Source: an uncultured bacterium
Lineage (GTDB): Bacteria; Verrucomicrobiota; Kiritimatiellia; CAIKKV01; CAIJXV01
Reading direction: 5' to 3'
DNA length: 64,000 bases
NCBI GenBank assembly: GCA_903824675.1
Contig: CAIJXV010000032.1
Location: 1 to 64,000 of the forward strand
Below the pieces are notes generated by a model. That model saw nothing but the letters and a program-made list of their open reading frames with translations, ran no database searches and had not been told where the DNA came from. The position numbers and the translations under genes are program-made. Positions 17,440 through 28,193 of this stretch are shown here, piece by piece (the stretch's first letter is position 1; each line of letters opens with the position of its first letter).

Positions 17440-18312
17440 ATGACGCCTATTTATCGAGAAGAAAGATTCAGAACCCCGCTGGATATGGAGCGATCCGTCG
17501 GCCTTTGGGTTGATCGGATTGGGCATGAGCGGTTTGGATTTGCGCGCCGGGGACAAAGGCCTCCGGTGTCCTTCCGGATTTTCGGCCAGTTTGCCGCCCT
17601 GGCGATTGAAGACGGCGGTGGAACCCTGGAAATTCTAGGACGCCCCCCACTCACGGTCCAACCGGGAGATGCCATTATCCTTTTTCCCTCCCTCCCCATG
17701 TCCTATCGACCTAACCGGACCTGGACAACCCATTGGGTTGTTTGGAATGGACCGGAAGCCAACCTGCTGCTGAAAATCGGTTGCTTGATCGAAATGGATC
17801 CTGTTGCACACGGGCTTTCCTCTGCCGTTCGCGCCATATTCACCCAACTCGAGCCGCTGATGAATCGCCAGGATCGCCCCGCCATTCTCGAGCGAAAATC
17901 CTTAATTCTCGACCTGGTGGGTCGGCTGGATGCGGCCCGGGAAGCCCACAGCCCCACTCCGCTTCCCGCGATGATCCGGGATATTCAGCGGGAATTGGAG
18001 CGCGATTCGCTGGACCCGCTCTCCATCGACGATCTCGCCCGGCGCAACCGCATGAGCCCGGCCTATTTTCGCCGCCTGTTCAAGGCGCACACCGGCACCA
18101 CCCCAAAAGCCTTTCAGATGGCCCATCGCATCACCCACGCCAAACAGGCGCTGGTCGGAGGGTACTCCATCAAGGAAACAGCCGCACGATTCGGCTTCAA
18201 AGACGTATTCCATTTTATGCGGGTGTTTAAAAAAATGACCGGCCAGACCGCCGGCCGGTTCTCCAAGACCCGCATTTCCAATCATCCTCGTCGGCCGTCC
18301 GCTCGCCCGTAA
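17440..18312 (+). CDS. AraC-family transcriptional regulator (cupin-type N-domain)
   Basis: DDLARRNRMSPAYFRRLFKAHTGTTPKAFQMAHRITHAKQALVGGYSIKETAARFGFKDVFHFMRVFKKMTG. Confidence 0.88.
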   Translation: MTPIYREERFRTPLDMERSVGLWVDRIGHERFGFARRGQRPPVSFRIFGQFAALAIEDGGGTLEILGRPPLTVQPGDAIILFPSLPMSYRPNRTWTTHWVVWNGPEANLLLKIGCLIEMDPVAHGLSSAVRAIFTQLEPLMNRQDRPAILERKSLILDLVGRLDAAREAHSPTPLPAMIRDIQRELERDSLDPLSIDDLARRNRMSPAYFRRLFKAHTGTTPKAFQMAHRITHAKQALVGGYSIKETAARFGFKDVFHFMRVFKKMTGQTAGRFSKTRISNHPRRPSARP

Positions 18313-18315
18313 CAG

Positions 18316-19698
18316 TTATCGCGATTTACGGGCGTGCTCGCGATGGGTCAGGGCCAGTCCGATCGCCAGCAATGCCGAGGTGGTCCACACCGTCGCCGGC
18401 ATCTGCAAGTTGAAATCGCCCAACGAATGAAAGCCCATCGCCAGCAATACGCCCAGGGCTGCCAAAGGCGCCCAGACATCTTCCCGACCCGTGAAGCCCC
18501 ACCCCCCGCGGCACCGATCCCCCGCTTCCCGTCGAAGGGCATCCCACAACAACTTCACGCTCATTCCCATCATGAACCCAAATAAAATCAAACCCACCAC
18601 CCCATATTCCTCCAGCAATTGAACCCAGTCGCTATGGACTTCGTAAGAATAAAAATTATTATTGAGCTGAGTCGGCCAGCGCCCGGTCGCCTGATCCCCG
18701 TCATCGCTCGTCGCCACATGCGCCCACCAATGCCGATGCTGTCCCGGCCCGATCCCCCACATCGGGGCATGACGCCAGGCGCGCAGAGCGCCCCCGATCA
18801 TCATCCCCCGATCGCTGTGCTTAATCTCGCTCCACGGATAGTGGCGAAACCGAACCGCGTATGGATGGGACGATCCCATGACCCAGACGGTTAGCGCCAC
18901 CAACAGGGCCAGTACTGCCCCCCGCAATCGCCACCGCAAGGCCGGCCGATATTGGCCGAATCCAATGGCCAGAAAAGCCGCCCCTAACACCGCCACGGTC
19001 ATCCCCCCGCCACGGGATTTGCTTAACACAATACCCGTCAAAGCAATCGCCACCAGGGGGAGGGCCACCGCCTTCAATCGGCGGGGAATATCCCGGGCGA
19101 CACACAGGGCCATTCCCAACGCCAAGCCGATCTCCAAAATGCCGGCGAAATGATCCGGGCAATAATACGAGCCGGTCGCCCGCACATGCCCCTGCTGGTA
19201 TTGTGGGAAACCCGGCGCCCACATCACAGACGCGTTCCCCGTGGCCCAATGATTCACAATCCCGTAAAGCCCCAGAGCCATCAGGTTGAGCGCCAGCAAC
19301 AGGGCCAGCAGCCGGATTTGCTGAACCGTGAAGCTGATCAGGATCGGGAGCGTCACCAAGCCCGCCGTCAGGTATAATAAAAAACTCCGTTCCGCATCGA
19401 GCCGAACATCGGCCAGCAAGGCCCGGATAAAGGCGTACCCGAGAAACACCGCGTAAGCCCCCCCCAGCCCCACAAAAGGGCGTAAGGATCGCAAGTGGCG
19501 CGTCCCCAGCGTTCCGCAACATAGAAGCCGGAAACTGAAGAGCGCCGCCACGGCAAAAAGGCCTGTCGCAAAAATCCAGAACCACCACATCTCCCAAGCG
19601 CCAAACAGCCAGGGGGCAGCGATAATCAACATCGCCAACCCCCCAAAAATCAGACGGCTGAGGTGGGTATCGATCTGCTGAACGCTTTCAATCCGCAT
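18316..19698 (-). CDS. O-antigen ligase/polymerase-family membrane protein
   Basis: Multi-TM protein with IGPGQHRHWW...NNFYSYEVHSDWVQLLEEYGVVGLILFGFM, a Wzy/WaaL-type signature. Confidence 0.8.
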   Translation of the reverse strand: MRIESVQQIDTHLSRLIFGGLAMLIIAAPWLFGAWEMWWFWIFATGLFAVAALFSFRLLCCGTLGTRHLRSLRPFVGLGGAYAVFLGYAFIRALLADVRLDAERSFLLYLTAGLVTLPILISFTVQQIRLLALLLALNLMALGLYGIVNHWATGNASVMWAPGFPQYQQGHVRATGSYYCPDHFAGILEIGLALGMALCVARDIPRRLKAVALPLVAIALTGIVLSKSRGGGMTVAVLGAAFLAIGFGQYRPALRWRLRGAVLALLVALTVWVMGSSHPYAVRFRHYPWSEIKHSDRGMMIGGALRAWRHAPMWGIGPGQHRHWWAHVATSDDGDQATGRWPTQLNNNFYSYEVHSDWVQLLEEYGVVGLILFGFMMGMSVKLLWDALRREAGDRCRGGWGFTGREDVWAPLAALGVLLAMGFHSLGDFNLQMPATVWTTSALLAIGLALTHREHARKSR

Positions 19699-19709
19699 GC
19701 CGACCCTTT

Positions 19710-20828
19710 CTACCGACGATAGAATTCGGCAATACTCTCAACGACGTATTGGGCTTGGGCCTCGCTCAATTCGGGATAAATCGGCAGGGCTAGGGTCTCC
19801 AGCGCCGCACGCTCGCTCTCGGGAAAATCGCCGGGCCGGCCTTTTAGTCCGGAAAAACATTCCTGGAGATGCAGGGGCACCGGGTAATAGACTTCCACCC
19901 CGACCTGCCGGGACAGCAGGTGGGCCTTCAGTTCATCCCGTCGGGCGGTCCGAATGATGTACTGGTTGAAGATATGCCGGTTCATGACCACTTGGGGCAG
20001 GGTCAACCGATGGGGCCCCACAACGCCGGCCGCCGTCAGCAGTCGATCATACCGCTGGGCATTGGACTGCCGGGCTGCGGTCCAGTGGTCCAAATGACGA
20101 AGCTTGACCTCGATCACCGCCGCCTGCAAGGCATCGAATCGAAAGTTACCGCCGAGAAGCCGATGGTAATACTTGGGCTCCATGCCATGGACCCGCAAAA
20201 TCGAAAGCTTGTCCGCCCGGCCGCGGTCGCGCGTCACCACCATCCCGCCGTCCCCGGCCCCCCCCAGATTTTTGGAAGGGAAGAACGAGAAACAACCGTA
20301 ATCGCCGATCGAGCCAGCCCGCCGGCCCTGGTATTCGGCCCCGATCGCCTGCGCGGCATCCTCAATCACCACCAGGTTGTGCCGCCGCGCCAGTTCCATC
20401 AACGGATCCATGTCCGCCATCTGGCCATAAAGGTGTACGGGGATAATCGCCCGGGTCCGGGCGTTGATCCGCGCCGCAATCCCCTTCACATCGATGTTGA
20501 AGGTCACCGGATCGATATCCACAAATACCGGCTTGGCCCCCAGCCGGGCGACGGACCCGGCCGTTGCAAAAAAGGTGTAGGGCGTGGTGATGACCTCATC
20601 CCCCGGTCCAATGCCTTCCGCCATCAGGGCAATCAACAGGGCATCCGTTCCCGATGCCACGCCAATCGCATGGGCCACCCCGGAATAGGCCGCAATCGCC
20701 TCTTCGCAAGCCTTGACCCGTGGGCCCATGATGAAATACTGGCTCTCGAAAACCTCCGCCACAGCGGCGTCGATTTCCGGCTTGATGCTCCGATATTGCG
20801 CCTTCAAATCCAACAACGGCACATTCAT
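19710..20828 (-). CDS. DegT/DnrJ/EryC1/StrS-family aminotransferase
   Basis: [77 protein letters not shown]. Confidence 0.93.
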   Translation of the reverse strand: MNVPLLDLKAQYRSIKPEIDAAVAEVFESQYFIMGPRVKACEEAIAAYSGVAHAIGVASGTDALLIALMAEGIGPGDEVITTPYTFFATAGSVARLGAKPVFVDIDPVTFNIDVKGIAARINARTRAIIPVHLYGQMADMDPLMELARRHNLVVIEDAAQAIGAEYQGRRAGSIGDYGCFSFFPSKNLGGAGDGGMVVTRDRGRADKLSILRVHGMEPKYYHRLLGGNFRFDALQAAVIEVKLRHLDHWTAARQSNAQRYDRLLTAAGVVGPHRLTLPQVVMNRHIFNQYIIRTARRDELKAHLLSRQVGVEVYYPVPLHLQECFSGLKGRPGDFPESERAALETLALPIYPELSEAQAQYVVESIAEFYRR

Positions 20829-20850
20829 AATCGTCTCCCACTTTCCCCAA

Positions 20851-21810
20851 TCACACGCGATGATACTCCCGATACCACTTCACAAAACGGGGGATGCCCT
20901 CCCGAATCGGCGTCGTCGGTTCAAACCCCAGTTTGCGCCGTGCCAACGCGATGTCCGCATAGGTCGCCTCGACATCGCCGGCCTGCATCGGCAACAGCTC
21001 CATCTTCGGCTCCACGCCCACCGTTTGGGCCAAAATCTGGATCATCTCCATCAGGTTCTCGGACTGGTGATTTCCCAGATTGAAAACTTCATAGGGGGCT
21101 AAATCCGGCGTCATCAAGGACTGGGTGACGCCCTGGACGATATCGTCGACATAGGTGAAGTCCCGCCGCATCCGGCCGTGATTGAATACCGGGATCGTTT
21201 TGCCCGCCAGCATATCCCGGGTGAACATCCACATCGCCATATCCGGCCGCCCCCAGGGTCCGTACACCGTAAAAAAGCGCAACCCCACCGTCTGCAGCCC
21301 GTACAGGTGGGAGTAGGTATGCGCCATCAGTTCATTGGCCTTCTTGGTTGCCGCGTACAGGCTGATGGGATGATCGACGGGATCGCTTTCACTGAACGGC
21401 AACTTGGTGTTGCCCCCGTATACGCTCGAACTCGAGGCATACACCAACCGCGGCACTCGCGCATGCCGGCAGGCTTCCAGAATGTTTAAAAAACCTTCCA
21501 GGTTGGCCTTCTGATAAACAAAGGGCTTTTCGATCGAATACCGCACACCGGCCTGCGCCGCCAGGTTGCAGACCCGGTCAAATCCCTGCTCGCGAAACAA
21601 CCGGGTTAACCCCTCATAATCGCATAAATCCCCTTCCACCACCTTGAATCGGGGCTCTTTGCAAAGAATCGCATTCCGGTCGCGCTTGATCTGGACCGGG
21701 TAGTAGTCGTTGAAATTATCCAACCCCACCACCGTATGCCCCTCCGCCAGCAAACGCCGACTCAGGGAAAAACCGATAAATCCCGCCGATCCGGTTACCA
21801 GTATTTTCAT
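20851..21810 (-). CDS. NAD-dependent sugar epimerase (UDP-glucuronate 4-epimerase-like)
   Basis: [68 protein letters not shown]. Confidence 0.92.
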   Translation of the reverse strand: MKILVTGSAGFIGFSLSRRLLAEGHTVVGLDNFNDYYPVQIKRDRNAILCKEPRFKVVEGDLCDYEGLTRLFREQGFDRVCNLAAQAGVRYSIEKPFVYQKANLEGFLNILEACRHARVPRLVYASSSSVYGGNTKLPFSESDPVDHPISLYAATKKANELMAHTYSHLYGLQTVGLRFFTVYGPWGRPDMAMWMFTRDMLAGKTIPVFNHGRMRRDFTYVDDIVQGVTQSLMTPDLAPYEVFNLGNHQSENLMEMIQILAQTVGVEPKMELLPMQAGDVEATYADIALARRKLGFEPTTPIREGIPRFVKWYREYHRV

Positions 21811-22697
21811 GGCGCTGATTGCCCTTGTCTTGTTTTTAGAAAATTCTTGAAGCTCTTCACCGCAGAAGGAGGGGTCTCGCCAGATTCCTCTTCCTTGCTC
21901 GTATCCGTCGCACCGAAAGCCTCTTCGGTGTAACCGGCCGGAATCGCAAACTGGGAAGCCGGAATCGTTTCCTCTTTGAGTTGAGTAACCTCCATCTGGC
22001 TCTGGGTCACCTTCGGCCCGTTGCGGGAATCCTGCACGGTTGTCACCGCCACCCGTTTCAAGGGAAAGCCCTTAACCTTTTCCATCTCCGCCTTCATCAG
22101 GGCATCCAGATCCTTATTGCCGGTGCGCATCATCTGTTGGTCCTGCCAGACTTTGAATCCGGGATCCGGCATTTTGTCCGTCACCCATAAGTTCTCATCC
22201 ACCGTCGTCGCGGTCGCCGTTTTGCGCCCCATGAAACTCATTTCGAGCGTATAAGAGGTCTTAAACTGGTAATGCGTCGTCGGCCGCCCCACCAGGGTGG
22301 GACCCTTGGATTCCGAGATCTTTTCCACTTTCAAATCCCGGAAATTCATCTGCATCATGCCGCCGGCCATCTGCATCATGCCGCCGGCCATCCCTCGCAT
22401 GGCCGCCAGGTCCATCTTCATGTAGGTTTTGCGCTCGGCGTCAAACAAGTACATCGTCTTGCCGCCATCCTGCGTCAGCATGAAATTGCCCGCCTTCATC
22501 ATCGGCTGGTTACCCGCGCGAATGTCCACCCGTAAATTCGCCCCCTCCACTTTCAAGTCGGTCTGAAGCGACTCCTGGGTCCCCTCCCGCCCCCCCTGGG
22601 TCGTCGTCACCGAACTAAAGGACATCCCCGCCCAAACCGTTCCCGCCGCACCCATCGATATCGCCCAAAGAATCAGTCGCCGTTTCATGGTTTGCAC
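21807..22697 (-). CDS. Secreted DUF4412-like protein with Met-rich tandem repeat
   Basis: Signal peptide; MYLFDAERKTYMKMD; GRPTTHYQF; MRGMAGGMMQMAGGMMQM. Confidence 0.55.
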   Translation of the reverse strand: MQTMKRRLILWAISMGAAGTVWAGMSFSSVTTTQGGREGTQESLQTDLKVEGANLRVDIRAGNQPMMKAGNFMLTQDGGKTMYLFDAERKTYMKMDLAAMRGMAGGMMQMAGGMMQMNFRDLKVEKISESKGPTLVGRPTTHYQFKTSYTLEMSFMGRKTATATTVDENLWVTDKMPDPGFKVWQDQQMMRTGNKDLDALMKAEMEKVKGFPLKRVAVTTVQDSRNGPKVTQSQMEVTQLKEETIPASQFAIPAGYTEEAFGATDTSKEEESGETPPSAVKSFKNFLKTRQGQSAP

Positions 22698-22794
22698 TCC
22701 TGCTAGGTGTAAATCGCCCGTTGCCCCGTCCCGATTTCATCCGTGTTCAGTCGGTTTTTTAGTATCGCTTTTCAAGACCGTTCCGTCAATTGTT

Positions 22795-23766
22795 TCATAG
22801 GGCCGCCCTGTGGAGAAACTCGACTTGTCCGGGCGTCAGGTGGACCGCCGCTGCGGCGCAGGAATCTTTTAATTGGTCCACCCGCCGACCCCCGACGATC
22901 GGGAAGCACGCAAAGGGCTGGGACATTAAATAGGCCAGTGCGATCTGATTGGGTGTGCAATGCAATTCCCGGGACAATTCCGTGGCCCGGGCGAGCCGGC
23001 CCCAGTTCAGGTCAGAACCATAGGCCTCGCGCACGGAGGCCTTGCCCGATTCCGGTCGATCGCTAAAATACGCACCGCTGAAGAAGCCTCTCGCTTGCGA
23101 CGTGAACGGCACCTGGGGCAACCCGGACGCCAAGTGATACCGCAGGGTCTCCTCGTCCATTTCCAACATCGTGGGATCCAGGACCCCCGCTGGATTCAGG
23201 TCGGCCAGACTCCATTGAATCTGGCTGGCCGCGAAGGGCTGAATTCCTTTCTGCGCGGCATATTGCGCCGCGTCCTGCAAACGGGCGGCAGACCAATTCG
23301 AGGCCGCATACCAGCGAATCAAGCCCTGCTTTCGCAAAACATCCAGGGTGTCCATCATCTCCCCGACCGGACGGCGGGGATCGTCCCGATGCAGCCAGTA
23401 AAGATCGACATAATCAAAGCGCAGTCGCGCCAATCCCCACTTGAGATCTCCGGTAATCTGCTCTGGCGCCAGTCTCGGAATGGGACATTCATTGGTGTAA
23501 CTACCCCCTTTGGTGCCGACGATAACCTTATCCCGGCATTTTCGCTCCGCCACCCAGGCGCCGATGGTCAGTTCGCTCATCCCTTTGGTTTCGCACTGCC
23601 AGTTCGCATAGATGTGCGCCGTATCCAGGAAATTGCCGCCCAGGTCCAGAAAGGAATCCATCAGTGTGAAGGAATCCTGGCGGCTGATGGAAGACCCATA
23701 TTCCGGCGTCCCCAGACAAATTCGGGACACTCGAAGATCCGTACCGCGCAAGAGGGCGTAGTTCAT
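22795..23766 (-). CDS. Aldo/keto reductase family oxidoreductase
   Basis: FLDTAHIYANW; VDLYWLHRDDPRRPVGEMMDTLDVLRKQGLIRWYAASNWSAARL. Confidence 0.9.
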   Translation of the reverse strand: MNYALLRGTDLRVSRICLGTPEYGSSISRQDSFTLMDSFLDLGGNFLDTAHIYANWQCETKGMSELTIGAWVAERKCRDKVIVGTKGGSYTNECPIPRLAPEQITGDLKWGLARLRFDYVDLYWLHRDDPRRPVGEMMDTLDVLRKQGLIRWYAASNWSAARLQDAAQYAAQKGIQPFAASQIQWSLADLNPAGVLDPTMLEMDEETLRYHLASGLPQVPFTSQARGFFSGAYFSDRPESGKASVREAYGSDLNWGRLARATELSRELHCTPNQIALAYLMSQPFACFPIVGGRRVDQLKDSCAAAAVHLTPGQVEFLHRAAL

Positions 23767-23913
23767 ATTCCATGCGTTTTATCGTAAAGGGCCCCAGGAG
23801 GAAAGTTCCAAATGAGACCCTCCCGCAGGGGACAATCGCATTGAAATCCCAAGGGAGGTGTTCTATCATCCCTCAGCCCGCAAACCCATTCGCAGGATCG
23901 TCTGATCATCGCC

Positions 23914-24792
23914 ATGTCCTTGAATCAACCTCAATTCCGCCCACCCGCCGAACAGGACAGCGTGTTGATCCAAATGGATGTGGGCTGCCCCTTCAATGGC
24001 TGTGCCTTCTGCGGAATGTACAAACATCTCCCGCATGAAAAACGCGCCGTTGAGTCCATCCTGAAAATCATCCGGCAGGAAGCCCGTGCTCAACCCGATG
24101 CCCGCCGGGTTTTTCTGGCCGATGGCGATGCCTTTTCCCGATCGGTTTCCGACTGGGATGCGGTATTGGAGGCCTTAAACGCCGCCTTCCCCCGGCTCAG
24201 CCGTGTAAATGTCTACGCCACGGGCCGTTCCATAACCGGCAAAAGTCCCGCTGATCTGGCGCGGTTCAAAGCCAAAAAACTCAACACGCTCTACCTCGGC
24301 CTGGAATCGGGTGACGAGGAAACACTCCGCCGGATGCTCAAAGGCGAAACGGCGGAACACATGATTCAAGCCGCTCAACTCGCCCAGTCGGCTGGCCTGA
24401 AAATTTCAGTCATGATCCTGCTGGGTTTGGGAGGACGCGAACAGTCCCTGCGCCACGCCCGGGCCACGGCCGCAGCCCTCAACCAAATGCAACCCCGCCT
24501 GTTATCCGCCCTTCGGGTGGTGCCGGTACCGGGAACCCCGCTGTTCAAGTGGGTTGAAGACGGGCTCTTTCAACTTCCCACCGAATATGCAATTGTCCAG
24601 GAATTACGGGAATTGGTCGCCCACCTCGCCTTGGAAAGCACTGTTTTCCGGGCCAACCACTCGTCCAATATCATTCCTTTGGAAGGCCGCTTCCCCCAGG
24701 ACCAGAATCGCCTGCTCGCGGAGTTGGATCAACTCCTGGCCAGCAACACCCTCGACACCCAATCCCCGGGCCCCCTCCCGTTCTGGCTGTAA
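23914..24792 (+). CDS. Radical SAM protein
   Basis: VGCPFNGCAFCGMYK (CX4CX2C) plus LYLGLESGDEETLRRMLKGET. Confidence 0.85.
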   Translation: MSLNQPQFRPPAEQDSVLIQMDVGCPFNGCAFCGMYKHLPHEKRAVESILKIIRQEARAQPDARRVFLADGDAFSRSVSDWDAVLEALNAAFPRLSRVNVYATGRSITGKSPADLARFKAKKLNTLYLGLESGDEETLRRMLKGETAEHMIQAAQLAQSAGLKISVMILLGLGGREQSLRHARATAAALNQMQPRLLSALRVVPVPGTPLFKWVEDGLFQLPTEYAIVQELRELVAHLALESTVFRANHSSNIIPLEGRFPQDQNRLLAELDQLLASNTLDTQSPGPLPFWL

Positions 24793-24859
24793 ATCAGGGA
24801 GTGATTGACTTCCATCCCTATTTTTGGCAAAACACACGCGATTGGGGGAAAGTTTTTTT

Positions 24860-25366
24860 ATGGCGCATTTAATCGGAATGTCGGCGTCCGTCAAGGGACG
24901 AAAATTCAACGTGGATTCCGATACCGTTCGGATCGGACGACGGACCGGCAACCCCATCGTCCTCGACGAGCCGTCCATCTCCGGGACCCATTGTGTGATT
25001 ACCCGAACCGGCGGGTGTTTTGTTTTGACCGATCTGGACTCGACCAACGGCACCCGGTTGAACGGCGCCCCCGTGCATGAAGCCCGGCTCAATCCCAAGG
25101 ATATCCTTCAAATCGGCAACGTCGAGCTGATGTTCGATGGCGACGATGTCGAGGCCGATCAAGCCACCGTGGCGGCCCCCCGCGGCATTGAATTCAGCCC
25201 CGAATTAGCCCGTGGCCCCGCCGAATTCCAAAACGGATCGCCCTTCAAGGCCCGCAATGAACGGCGGCACCTTAAAATTTGGATTGTTCTAATCGGCCTG
25301 GTCCTCCTGTCGATCATCGGCGGGGTGGTCTATTACATCATACAGATCTTTTCGACGGGGACTTGA
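24860..25366 (+). CDS. FHA-domain protein with C-terminal TM helix
   Basis: VRIGRRTGNPIVLDEPSISGTHCVITRTGGCFVLTDLDSTNGTRLNG; C-terminal hydrophobic IWIVLIGLVLLSIIGGVVYYII. Confidence 0.9.
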   Translation: MAHLIGMSASVKGRKFNVDSDTVRIGRRTGNPIVLDEPSISGTHCVITRTGGCFVLTDLDSTNGTRLNGAPVHEARLNPKDILQIGNVELMFDGDDVEADQATVAAPRGIEFSPELARGPAEFQNGSPFKARNERRHLKIWIVLIGLVLLSIIGGVVYYIIQIFSTGT

Positions 25367-26130
25367 TGTCGCCCCTTGTCCGTCCATCCCCGCGGGCCGG
25401 CTGGACTCTGCTGGAGCTGACCATCGCCATCGCCATCGCCCTGCTGATTGTCGGCATCGGCTCCGCAGCCTTCCGGATCCCCTACCAAAGCCTCGCCCGC
25501 CTTTCCGGCCCCCTGCCCCGTGATGCCGAAGCCCTTCGCATTTTTCGCGAAGATATCTCGGGGCTTGCCGCCCTCCCGGGATCGAAATTGCCCGCCCTCT
25601 CCCTGTCAGCCCCCAACGCAACACCCGGGGATCCGCTCGTGCTCGATCTCGTCTGCGCCCGCAGGACCCCCACCGCTAGCGATCCCCTCGCCTTTTCCCT
25701 CTACCAGATCAGTCATCGCTTTGAAGTCGACACCGGCAACCCTCCAGAGCGGCGGTGGATCCGTCGCTCCCGAAAAGTCGGCGAAGAAAGGGTGCCACCC
25801 CGCGAGGAAATCCTGACCGAAGGAATGACCAATATCACGGTGGAAGCCTGGACGGGCAATGTCTGGACCAATCAATGGATCGACACCCGGAGCCACCGCC
25901 TTCCCCCCGCCCTCCGGATCGAACTACAACGCGGAGACCAAACCGAAACCCTCATCGCCCCCATCCCGGCGGGATTTACAGCGGAACCGGAACGTGCTTC
26001 ACCGACATCCCGCGCAACATCAGGTCCAAACGGTCAACACACTGTTTCCAGGCAAACCGACGCACGACCATATCCCGTGCATTCGCGGCAATCGTCCGAC
26101 GCAACCCTCCGTCTTGCAACAGCAGATTGA
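25366..26130 (+). CDS. Type IV pilin/pseudopilin-like (GspJ-like) protein
   Basis: Prepilin-type motif RAGWTLLELTIAIAIALLIVGIGSAAF; GspJ-like tail RLPPALRIELQRGDQTETLIAPIPAG. The last ~50 codons overlap the convergent glycosyltransferase. Confidence 0.65.
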   Translation: MSPLVRPSPRAGWTLLELTIAIAIALLIVGIGSAAFRIPYQSLARLSGPLPRDAEALRIFREDISGLAALPGSKLPALSLSAPNATPGDPLVLDLVCARRTPTASDPLAFSLYQISHRFEVDTGNPPERRWIRRSRKVGEERVPPREEILTEGMTNITVEAWTGNVWTNQWIDTRSHRLPPALRIELQRGDQTETLIAPIPAGFTAEPERASPTSRATSGPNGQHTVSRQTDARPYPVHSRQSSDATLRLATAD

Positions 26131-27199
26131 TCGATTCGCCCATCGTATGCGGCGTGTCCGCCAATAGAATATTGTGGCCGGTCTGGGCCGGGATACCCTC
26201 GGCCGCGAGGGTGGTTGCAACCACGGGAATCCCGGCCGCCATCGCCTGCAGAACCTTCCCGCGGAATCCGCTCCCCAACCGGATCGGGCAAACATAGACC
26301 CGGGCTCGATTTAAATAGGGACTCACATCGTCCACGGCACCGGTGATCACCAGGTTCGGATCCCGTCGGGCCGCGTCCAGCATGTCCGGGGTCGCCCCCT
26401 GTCCCACCACATAAAACTTCAATTGCGGATGTCGCGCTTTGAGACCCGGCCAAACCATCCGGATAAACCAGTTAAAAGCATCCCGATTGGGTTCCTGGGC
26501 GAAATACCCGGTGTAGACAATCGCCTCCTCCGCCGGACGCGAAGGATGGGGTTTGTAAAAATCGACATCCACTCCGTAGGGAACCACGCCCACCCGCAAA
26601 TCCGGATCGTGCCGTAACAACTCCATCCGTTCCTCTGCGGTCAACGTCAACACCAGATCCGCACTGCGATACAACTCGAACTCATACCGGTTCAGTCGGT
26701 CCCAGACCAGTCGCCGGGCCAGCGCCTCCGGGGTATAGGGCCGCATGCGAAAAGCCTTGCGCGAAGCGGCGGACAGGCAACTATGGCAGGAAATCACCCG
26801 CCGCACCGCCGACAACCAGGGGTTCCGATACAAGTATTGGCCCATGATGGTGAATTCGGCGATCACCACATCGTAATGCGAGCGGTCCACCATCTGGCCG
26901 ACCAATCTCTGCATCGCCGGATGAAACGCCCGCCGGAATTCCTGCGGCAAAGGATTGAAAATCCGGTCGAACCAATCCAGGCGAAGATAGTAATTCTGGC
27001 TCGGCTGGGGGAGCATTTCAAATTCATAGAGCAGAGGACGCAAGGCCGGCAAATAGCTCTGATCCTCCGGTTTGGTGAAACAGGCCAACCCCACCTCATG
27101 CCCCATGCGCGACAGCAGTTTGATCCGCTGGTACACATTGATCATGCCGCTGACCACCTGCGCATGCGGCAGAACCGGACTCAAAAATAATATTCTCAT
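25976..27199 (-). CDS. Group 1 (GT4-type) glycosyltransferase
   Basis: MRILFLSPVLPHAQVVSGMINVYQRIKLLSRMGHEVGLACF; IVYTGYFAQEPNRDAFNWFI; RLGSGFRGKVLQAMAAGIPVVATTLAAEGI. Confidence 0.9.
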   Translation of the reverse strand: MRILFLSPVLPHAQVVSGMINVYQRIKLLSRMGHEVGLACFTKPEDQSYLPALRPLLYEFEMLPQPSQNYYLRLDWFDRIFNPLPQEFRRAFHPAMQRLVGQMVDRSHYDVVIAEFTIMGQYLYRNPWLSAVRRVISCHSCLSAASRKAFRMRPYTPEALARRLVWDRLNRYEFELYRSADLVLTLTAEERMELLRHDPDLRVGVVPYGVDVDFYKPHPSRPAEEAIVYTGYFAQEPNRDAFNWFIRMVWPGLKARHPQLKFYVVGQGATPDMLDAARRDPNLVITGAVDDVSPYLNRARVYVCPIRLGSGFRGKVLQAMAAGIPVVATTLAAEGIPAQTGHNILLADTPHTMGESINLLLQDGGLRRTIAANARDMVVRRFAWKQCVDRLDLMLRGMSVKHVPVPL

Positions 27200-28188
27200 G
27201 TGATCCGTACCTGTTCGATTCGATCCCGCCGGGCTGGCGTCACGTCCAACAGCCAATCCTCAGGCCCCCGGACCACCCGGATCTGAACTCGGGCTTGATC
27301 CCGTCCGTCGCTGTGCGCCGCACAAAAAGCAGCCGCTTCCTGAACCTGATCCGGATTCGCCGTGGCGCTCAAAATGGCCATCGGCCCGAAAACCCCTTCC
27401 GACGTCATCCGGTATTCGTCCGCGCCACAATCGGCCATCAGTTTCCCGTTCTCCATTTCATTCCGGCCGATGTTTAATTTGGCATGGGGGCCCAGGCGAA
27501 ATTGACGGCCCCACCGCAGGCGCCGCATCACCCGCCCATCGGTCAGGCACCCATGATCGCGCAAATCGCGGACCCGCCCACAAAAATTGGGATCCGTAAG
27601 CACACATCCCCCCGCGGGAGTGGGGACATCCTTCAATCCATACCGTTCAGCCAGGGTGAATTGCGCCTGGCGTCGACGTCCCTGAAGATCCAATAGCCGG
27701 GAACGATCCACCCACCCATCCCGCTCCGGCTGGGTTTCGGGTAACCGTTGCGCACTGAGCGGCCGCACCACCCGGTCACCATATCCGGATTCCTCCGCCA
27801 CCTGCAACAGCCGGCGGCGATTTTGCGACATCGGCCGCTGGTCGAGGACTTCGCCGGTCGCCAGGAAATCGCACCCCCACCGGGCCATTCCATCCCCCGC
27901 ACATTTCAACATCGCCGTATGACAGTCGATGCAGGGATTCATCGCCGAACCGAACCCATACCGGGGATGTTCCACGGCCGCGGCGATCTGCCGCGTGAAG
28001 GGCTCGACCACCAGCGGCACGCCCAGGTGCGCCGCAGCCGCACGCGCCCGATCCGCGCTGAAAAAGACGCTTTCAAACCCGATGGCCTGCACCGCCACCC
28101 CCTGCTCGCGCAACAGGCAAATCGCCAACTGGCTGTCCAATCCTCCCGACAGCAAAACCAACGCGCGATGAACGGTCGTGTTTTCCAT
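27196..28188 (-). CDS. PP-loop thiouridylase-like protein (TrmU/ThiI superfamily) with C-terminal domain
   Basis: LVLLSGGLDSQLAICLLREQGV PP-loop; NPCIDCHTAMLKCA; DFLATGEVLDQRPMSQNRR; C-terminal NFACT-R-like region WGRQFRLGPHAKLNIGRNEMENGKL (tentative). Confidence 0.7.
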   Translation of the reverse strand: MENTTVHRALVLLSGGLDSQLAICLLREQGVAVQAIGFESVFFSADRARAAAAHLGVPLVVEPFTRQIAAAVEHPRYGFGSAMNPCIDCHTAMLKCAGDGMARWGCDFLATGEVLDQRPMSQNRRRLLQVAEESGYGDRVVRPLSAQRLPETQPERDGWVDRSRLLDLQGRRRQAQFTLAERYGLKDVPTPAGGCVLTDPNFCGRVRDLRDHGCLTDGRVMRRLRWGRQFRLGPHAKLNIGRNEMENGKLMADCGADEYRMTSEGVFGPMAILSATANPDQVQEAAAFCAAHSDGRDQARVQIRVVRGPEDWLLDVTPARRDRIEQVRIT

Positions 28189-28193
28189 GGAGG

